In this document: piece after piece, positions 1 through 5,953 of the stretch
Layout: every line of letters starts with the position of its first letter
How positions within the stretch are numbered: the first letter of the stretch is position 1
NCBI GenBank assembly: GCA_030146385.1
Contig: JASLBX010000251.1
Coordinates: 1-5,953, forward strand
From: Jiangellaceae bacterium
GTDB taxonomy: Bacteria > Actinomycetota > Actinomycetes > Jiangellales > Jiangellaceae
Length of the DNA: 5,953 nucleotides
Direction: 5' to 3'
Notes under the pieces: model-generated
Seen by the model: the letters and a program-made list of their open reading frames with translations, nothing else
The model's database searches: none
Told to the model about the DNA's origin: nothing
Translations under genes and position numbers: made by a program

Positions 1-1541
1 GCGTCCTCGAAGCTGCCGTTGCGCAGCAGGTTGACCGGCCGGACCACGACGGTGGCCGTCACGTCGAGGCCTGATTCGGTGACACCGGCGACGTCGTACG
101 TGCCGGGGCCATCGATCCGCCGCAGGTCCTTGTCGCTCCAGGTCACCGGGTCGTCCTCGAACGAACCGTCGTTGTAGGTCACGCGGACGGAGGACGGCAG
201 GACGATCTCGTCGCCAGCCACGACGACCACCTCGACGTCCTCGACGTCCACCACCTCCAGCGGGGCGACAGCGCCGGTGTACACGTAGCGGAAGACCTGG
301 AGGGACTCGAGCAGGTGACCCGCGAAGTCGAACAGCGCCTGGTTGTCCCACGCCGATCCGCCGTACCAGACGCCGGCGTCGTCGGGGTCATACTCACCGG
401 CGTAGCTCGTCGCCCAGCCGGAGCCGTGCTCCTCCCACAGCAGGCGGTTCTGGTCGATCTCGCTCGGCGGCCCCACCGGCAGCCAGGCCGGCTCCCAGTA
501 GTAGACGCCGATCCCGGCCGAACCGACGTCGTTTACGGCGGCGATGACGTCGCGCAGGGCGTTGGCCTGGCCCTGGACGCTCACCGGGTACTGGTCGAAC
601 CCGGAATCGGCGGTGATGACGTTCTGGTGCCCGTCACCGTCGTCGAACGTGTAGTTCCAGGACGTCTCCGCGACCATGAGCTGCTTGCCGTACGTGTCGG
701 CCACGTGCGTGAGCACGTCGGTGAGGTTGGCCAGCGACCCGTGCCAGAACGGGTAGTAGGAGCTGGCGAACACGTCGTAGTCGACGTTGTGCTCGGCGAG
801 CTGTGCGGCGTATCCGGCGTACCGGCCCGCGGTCTCGGGGTTGGTGAAGTGCAGCGCGACCAGCGCGTCGGGCAACACCTGCCGTACGGCGGCGCTTCCG
901 GCGGCGAACATCCGCGCGCGGTCGGGCCAGGCGCTCACGCCCGCGACGGCGTTGTTGGTCTCGTTGCCGATCTGCACCATGCGGACGTCCACGCCGCCGT
1001 CCCGGAATGCCTCTAGCGCATCCGTGGTGAAGGCGCCCAGCGCGTCGACCTTCTGGTCGACGCTCATGCCCGCCCATACCTTCGGTGCCTGCTGCTTGCC
1101 GGGGTCGGCCCAGAAGTCCGAATAGTGGAAGTCCACGAGCACGCGCAGCCCGTGCGCAGTCGCCCGCTGGCCGATCTCGACCGCCCGCGGGACGTCGACG
1201 TTGCCGCCGCCATACCCATGGCCATCGGCGTCCCACGGGTCGTTCCAGACCCGGATCCGCACATCGGTGACGCCCGCATCCGCCAGTACGGCGAACAGGT
1301 CGGCCTCCTCACCATCGGTGTCGTAGAACCTCACCCCGCTCTCCTCGAGCGAGAGCACGGATGAGACGTCGACGCCGTGCACGAAATCCTCGGGCAGGCC
1401 CTCGACCTCCTTCACGAAGATCCCGGCCTCCACCGGGTCAGTGTGGTCCGCGACAGCTGCCGCGGGCATCCCCAACAGCAACGTTCCGGCGGTGGCCACG
1501 GCGGTCAGCACGGCGGCGCTCCGGCGCTGGCGCGATGTCAT
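1..1541 (-). CDS. ganB: Secreted GH53 endo-beta-1,4-galactanase, C-terminus off left edge
   Basis: Hydrolyses internal beta-1,4-galactosyl bonds of galactan and type I arabinogalactan outside the cell. The 513 codons present start with a signal peptide (residues 1 to about 31: RQRR, hydrophobic core, AAAVA before D32). The GH53 catalytic domain follows, about residues 52-420. It shows RIRVW (95-99), an FHYSDFWADPG block (138-148), GNETN with the predicted acid/base E194, AETSW with the predicted nucleophile E292, and YYWEPAW further on. The D301-x-D303-x-H305-x-N307 pattern resembles the calcium site known in bacterial GH53 enzymes. Residues about 430-500 look like a bacterial Ig-like group 4 domain. 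NLLRNGSFED (504-513) begins another module, probably carbohydrate-binding, cut by the window edge. The ATG at 1541 is preceded by AGGAGGA and lies 9 bp after the MalG-type permease. The frame is open throughout. Family assignment is firm; galactan as substrate is family knowledge supported by the operon. Confidence 0.93.
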   Translation of the reverse strand, partial: MTSRQRRSAAVLTAVATAGTLLLGMPAAAVADHTDPVEAGIFVKEVEGLPEDFVHGVDVSSVLSLEESGVRFYDTDGEEADLFAVLADAGVTDVRIRVWNDPWDADGHGYGGGNVDVPRAVEIGQRATAHGLRVLVDFHYSDFWADPGKQQAPKVWAGMSVDQKVDALGAFTTDALEAFRDGGVDVRMVQIGNETNNAVAGVSAWPDRARMFAAGSAAVRQVLPDALVALHFTNPETAGRYAGYAAQLAEHNVDYDVFASSYYPFWHGSLANLTDVLTHVADTYGKQLMVAETSWNYTFDDGDGHQNVITADSGFDQYPVSVQGQANALRDVIAAVNDVGSAGIGVYYWEPAWLPVGPPSEIDQNRLLWEEHGSGWATSYAGEYDPDDAGVWYGGSAWDNQALFDFAGHLLESLQVFRYVYTGAVAPLEVVDVEDVEVVVVAGDEIVLPSSVRVTYNDGSFEDDPVTWSDKDLRRIDGPGTYDVAGVTESGLDVTATVVVRPVNLLRNGSFED

Positions 1542-1545
1542 GACG

Positions 1546-1552
1546 TCCTCCT
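1546..1552 (-). promoter_or_regulatory. Ribosome binding site of the GH53 gene, overlapping the upstream stop
   Basis: On the minus strand AGGAGGA ends 4 nt before the ATG at 1541. Its first two bases are the last two of the upstream permease's TAG stop (1553-1551). Ribosomes finishing the permease therefore end on this site, which suggests translational coupling and fixes the galactanase start. Confidence 0.75.
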
Positions 1553-2452
1553 AGCCCTTGACCGACCCCGTGGTCAGCCCGCTGACGATGTATTTCTGCA
1601 GGAACAGGAACAGCGCGAGGATCGGCACGCTCGCGATCACCGCGCCGGCGGCGAACAGCCCCCAGTTCGCGTTGAGCTGGTCGGAAACCCACGCGTACAT
1701 CCCCACCGCGAGGGTCCAGTTGCGCTCGGACGTGAGGATGATGCGGGCGAGGATGAACTCGCCGAAGGTGGCGATGAACGACAGCAGTCCGACGACGGCG
1801 AGAATGGGCGTGACCAGGCGCAGGATGATCGTCCAGTAGGTCTGCGCGTGCGTCGCGCCGTCGATCTTGGCCGCCTCGTCGATCTCGCGCGGGATCGTGT
1901 TGAAGAACCCGTACATGAGGAACGTGTTCGTGCCGAGCGCCCCGCCGAGGTACACGCAGATCAGAGCCAGCTTGGAGTTCAGGCCGAGCGCGGGCACCAC
2001 GTCCCCGAGCGCGATCAGCAGTAGGAAGATCGCGATGAACGCCAGCATCTGCGGGAACATCTGGATGATGAGCAACGCGGTCAAGCTGGTGCGCCGGCCG
2101 TTGAAGCGGAACCGCGAGAACGCGTAGGCGGCTGCCGCGCCCATGAGCACAGAGCCGGCCGCCGTAGCCCCGGCGATGATCAGGCTGTTGGCTGCCCACG
2201 TCCAGAACCGGGTCTGACCTAGCGCCGTGAAGTTCGCCGTACCGACCGAGCGGAACAGCTCCGTCGAACCCGTCAGGGTCCCGGACGACGCAAGCGCCGC
2301 CGAGAGGACGTAGGCCAGCGGGAACGCCGCGTAGAGCACGATCAGCGCGGCCAACGGGTACTTCCAGCCCACATCCGCCAGCCAGCGCCGTCGCCGGGCG
2401 ACGGCACGCCCTGGGTCAGCCCGAACCGGTTCGGCCTTCACCGTTGTGGCCA

Positions 2453-2453
<1 letters not shown>
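1551..2453 (-). CDS. ganQ: MalG-type ABC transporter permease, galacto-oligosaccharide uptake
   Basis: Second inner-membrane subunit of a CUT1-family carbohydrate ABC importer, 300 aa, the usual MalG length. A basic cytoplasmic N-terminus (RRRR at 20-23) precedes six predicted membrane segments near residues 33-54, 88-112, 124-148, 160-185, 208-232 and 264-287. The EAA loop that contacts the ATPase is clear: EAAKIDGA starting at E193, with the conserved glycine at G199, between segments 4 and 5. The C-terminus GLTTGSVKG is typical of MalG proteins. The ATG at 2453 shares one base with the TGA stop of the MalF-type gene (TGATG), with GAGGAG 8 nt upstream. A GTG one codon earlier (2456) is possible but sits only 5 nt from that site. 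Galacto-oligosaccharide specificity is inferred from the flanking GH53 and GH42 genes; the sequence alone says maltose-type permease. Confidence 0.93.
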
Positions 2454-4111
<1,658 letters not shown>

Positions 4112-4115
4112 CGGG

Positions 4116-4120
4116 CCTCC
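4116..4120 (-). promoter_or_regulatory. Ribosome binding site of the MalF-type permease
   Basis: GGAGG on the minus strand, 4 nt before the ATG at 4111. It decides this start within a frame that stays open back to 4336. Confidence 0.65.
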
Positions 4121-4145
4121 GATCTGGAGAGTCGACGCGAGTAGA

Positions 4146-4162
4146 CGGCGGGGACGCCGCCG
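4146..4162 (-). promoter_or_regulatory. GC-rich intercistronic hairpin between binding protein and permease genes
   Basis: A perfect 6-bp inverted repeat, CGGCGG and CCGCCG, with a 5-nt loop lies in the 79-bp gap after the binding-protein stop. A second possible stem, five G with five C (4162-4166 and 4177-4181), overlaps it by one base. No run of T follows on the minus strand, so it does not look like a full Rho-independent terminator. Hairpins at this point in malE-malF-type operons are known to protect the upstream message and keep binding protein in excess over permease. That role here is inference. Confidence 0.45.
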
Positions 4163-4190
4163 GGGGAACGCCAGCGCCCCCGCAGTCGGC

Positions 4191-5465
4191 TCAGTCGCCG
4201 AGCGTGGCGTCGAGGTCGGCGAGCATCTTCTCCCAGGCCGCCCGCGGCTCGGCCGAGCCGGAGATGATCGCCGCCTGGGCCGCGTTCCAGTGCTCCCAGA
4301 CATCGCCCATCTCCGGGATGGACGGCATCGGGGCACCGTTCTGGGCGGCCTCGAGGAAGCCGGCGACGATCGGGTCCTCTGCCACGTCCTGCGCCACGAC
4401 GCTCATCGCCGGGATGCGCGGGTCGGCGTCGTGCAGCGCGCGCATGGCCTCCGGCGTCGCGACGTAGTTGGTCAGGAAGTCGGCGGCCACCAACGCGTTC
4501 TCGGTCTGCGCCGACACGTAGAAGCCCTGCACCCCCACGAACGGGGCCGCGGTCTCGCCGCCGGCGGACGGGATCGGGTCGACGGCCACGTCGATGCCCG
4601 CGTCCACGTACTCCCCGATGGCCCACGGGCCGGCCACGGTGTACGGCGCGTTGCCGTCGGCGAACTCCTGGTTCGCGATGTCGTACGTCCAGTCCGTGCT
4701 GAACAGCCCGGTCCCGGCCATGCCGTTCTCGCCGAGCCACTCCGCGAACGCGTGGCCCTCGTCGCCGCCCATGCCGACCTCGTTGGTGTACGACCCGTCG
4801 TCGTTCTGCACGAAGACCGGGGCGCCGAAGGACGTCTGGAAGGCGTAGTAGGTGTAGCCGTCACCGGTGGTGCCGTTGGTGTTGATGACGAACGGGAGCG
4901 GGGTGCCGGTTTCGCGCGCGTCGGTGATCATCTCGTCGAAGGTCGCCGGAACCGGGTCCGACGCGAGCTCGGTGTTGCGCACCAGGCCGACGCTCTCGAG
5001 CGCGTACGGCAGGCCGTACAGCTGGCCGTCGTAGGTGAAGGCCTCGATCGCGACGTCCTCGAACTCGTCGGCCGTGGCGCCCAGGTCGACGGAGTCGACG
5101 ACGCCGTTGACGATGAACGAGCCGAGCCAGTCGTGCGCGCCGACCGTGAGGTCCGGGCCCTCCCCCGTTGGCACCTGCGCGAGGAAGTCGGCCCGGATGT
5201 CTTCGAAGTTCTTCTGCACGAGCTCGACCTCGACGCCGGTCTCCTCCGTGAATGTCTCGGCCGCCGCGGCGACGGCGGGCTCGCGGTTCTCGTCGACCCA
5301 GATTGTCAGCGTGCCGCCGGCTGCTGGCTCGGCTTCCTCCTCGGCGACGTCTTCGGTGGGTGGGGCGTCGGCCGGGGTCTCCTCCGCCGTGTCGTCTCCA
5401 CCGCCGCACGCGGCCAGCAGGACAACGGTTGCGAGGGGCGCGAACCGAATGGATGTCTTGCGCAT
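4191..5465 (-). CDS. ganS: MalE-like sugar-binding lipoprotein of ABC importer
   Basis: Extracytoplasmic receptor that would capture galacto-oligosaccharides and deliver them to the two downstream permeases. The protein has 424 aa. A lipoprotein signal peptide ends in LLAAC, with the lipidated cysteine at C20. An acidic linker follows (about 24-49, with 11 Asp/Glu and no Lys/Arg). The binding domain starts at TLTIWVDE (52-59). PDLTVGAHDWLG, AGPWAIGEY and a PFVGVQGFYVS stretch are typical of maltose/maltodextrin-type proteins (SBP family 1/8); the first resembles the PDIIFWAHD region of E. coli MalE. The ATG at 5465 is chosen because GGAAAGG lies 7 nt upstream and the signal peptide begins there. 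The frame stays open up to an ATG at 5567 that overlaps the GH42 stop, but that start would put 34 non-hydrophobic residues before the signal peptide. The ligand is inferred from the operon; by sequence alone it could be called maltodextrin-binding. Confidence 0.92.
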   Translation of the reverse strand: MRKTSIRFAPLATVVLLAACGGGDDTAEETPADAPPTEDVAEEEAEPAAGGTLTIWVDENREPAVAAAAETFTEETGVEVELVQKNFEDIRADFLAQVPTGEGPDLTVGAHDWLGSFIVNGVVDSVDLGATADEFEDVAIEAFTYDGQLYGLPYALESVGLVRNTELASDPVPATFDEMITDARETGTPLPFVINTNGTTGDGYTYYAFQTSFGAPVFVQNDDGSYTNEVGMGGDEGHAFAEWLGENGMAGTGLFSTDWTYDIANQEFADGNAPYTVAGPWAIGEYVDAGIDVAVDPIPSAGGETAAPFVGVQGFYVSAQTENALVAADFLTNYVATPEAMRALHDADPRIPAMSVVAQDVAEDPIVAGFLEAAQNGAPMPSIPEMGDVWEHWNAAQAAIISGSAEPRAAWEKMLADLDATLGD

Positions 5466-5472
5466 GGCATAA

Positions 5473-5479
5473 CCTTTCC
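5473..5479 (-). promoter_or_regulatory. Ribosome binding site of the sugar-binding lipoprotein
   Basis: GGAAAGG on the minus strand, 7 nt before the ATG at 5465. It supports this start over the in-frame ATG at 5567. Confidence 0.65.
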
Positions 5480-5495
5480 GAACGTGTGCCGCTGC

Positions 5496-5512
5496 CCGCG
5501 TACGGATCGCGG
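5496..5512 (-). other. Short inverted repeat in the beta-galactosidase/binding-protein gap
   Basis: CCGCG and CGCGG are separated by 7 nt (which hold a CGTACG-type core on one side) in the 98-bp gap between the GH42 stop and the lipoprotein start. It could be a small RNA hairpin or a weak binding site. Repeats this short are common in such GC-rich DNA. I see no clear -10/-35 promoter in the gap. Confidence 0.2.
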
Positions 5513-5563
5513 CGCTGCGACCTGGGTGGATGCTGAGCGAGATGACTACTGCTCCGTCGTCGG

Positions 5564-5953
5564 TCATGAGCTGTGGCGACCACCCCCGAAGGGCCGCGAC
5601 GCGGCAATGCGCACGACGGCGACGCCGCCGGCGGGAAGGTCCAGGCGCTCGGAGACCTGTTCTCCACCGAGCAACTCGACGCCGTCCGCGACGTGAAGCT
5701 TGGTGTCTACATCCGAGTGGTTGATCGCCACGACGTAGTCCGCATCGTGCCCGCGCCGAACGACGGCCTCGACGCCGTCGGGCAGATCCGGAGGTTGCAC
5801 GCCCGCGTCCCGGTACACGGCGCGTAGGACCGGAGCGAGCGCGTCGACGTCTATGCGGGTGGAGACGTACCAGGCGGTGCCTTGGCCGAAGGAATTCCGT
5901 GTGATCGCTGGACCCCCAGCAGCAGGGCCGTCGAGATGGCTCGCCACCTCCTC
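5564..5953 (-). CDS. GH42 beta-galactosidase, C-terminal end only
   Basis: Only the last 129 codons are in the window; the start and catalytic barrel lie beyond the right edge. The stretch matches the end of GH42 beta-galactosidases. GPAITRNSFGQGTAWYVSTR is the conserved end of the trimerisation domain. The final small beta-domain follows (Glyco_hydro_42C type), with VEAVVRRG, a YVVAINHSD strand, and an LDLPAGGVAVVRI close before a short GGGRHSS tail. Enzymes of this family are cytoplasmic and remove terminal beta-galactose. With a GH53 enzyme and a sugar importer downstream, the likely substrate is imported beta-1,4-galacto-oligosaccharide, as for Bacillus GanA. The stop is TGA at 5566-5564, and the lipoprotein gene starts 98 bp on, same strand. 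Catalytic residues cannot be checked here. Confidence 0.85.
   Translation of the reverse strand, partial: EEVASHLDGPAAGGPAITRNSFGQGTAWYVSTRIDVDALAPVLRAVYRDAGVQPPDLPDGVEAVVRRGHDADYVVAINHSDVDTKLHVADGVELLGGEQVSERLDLPAGGVAVVRIAASRPFGGGRHSS

Noticed and set aside
315..1016. Plus-strand frame of 233 codons within the galactanase region
   Set aside because: The opposite strand carries the GH53 catalytic motifs in an uninterrupted frame that runs off the window edge.
4146..4181. Rho-independent terminator after the lipoprotein gene
   Set aside because: The stems are GC-rich but no T-run follows on the transcribed strand, and the next operon gene starts within 79 bp.
4112..4336. Longer N-terminus (75 extra codons) for the MalF-type permease
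   Set aside because: It would overlap the end of the lipoprotein gene and cross the intercistronic hairpin, the extra part is Arg/Pro/Ser-rich without a domain, and a good ribosome binding site sits before the ATG at 4111.
5466..5563. LacI-type operator or internal promoter before the lipoprotein gene
   Set aside because: No long palindrome with a central CG of the usual LacI type and no convincing -10/-35 pair could be found. The only repeat is a 5-bp arm pair.

Overview
The window is a stretch of a high-GC chromosome. Every gene reads on the minus strand. GC content, GC-rich codon third positions, strong GGAGG-type ribosome binding sites and tight gene packing suggest an actinobacterium (inference; no rRNA or marker gene is present).

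In the direction of transcription (right to left) the layout is: (1) the last 129 codons of a GH42 beta-galactosidase, whose start lies beyond the right edge (5953-5564); (2) a 98-bp gap; (3) a MalE-like sugar-binding lipoprotein (5465-4191); (4) a 79-bp gap with a GC-rich hairpin; (5) a MalF-type permease with a large extracytoplasmic loop (4111-2453); (6) a MalG-type permease that overlaps it by one base (2453-1551); (7) after 9 bp, a secreted GH53 endo-beta-1,4-galactanase with a C-terminal Ig-like domain, running off the left edge (1541-1). No intergenic stretch exceeds 100 bp. All genes appear to belong to one transcription unit.

Together they form a beta-1,4-galactan utilisation (gan-type) operon. 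The GH53 enzyme cuts galactan or type I arabinogalactan side chains of pectin outside the cell. The lipoprotein captures the galacto-oligosaccharides, the two permeases carry them across the membrane, and the cytoplasmic GH42 enzyme releases galactose. The gene content matches Bacillus ganSPQAB, but here the beta-galactosidase precedes the binding protein. No transport ATPase is encoded in the window, which fits a shared MsiK/MalK-type ATPase elsewhere. No regulator gene or convincing operator is visible.

I found no RNA genes, mobile elements, CRISPR arrays or broken genes. The system is of a known kind. The more interesting details are the MalF-like P2 loop, the modular galactanase tail, the acidic linker of the binding protein and the intercistronic hairpin.
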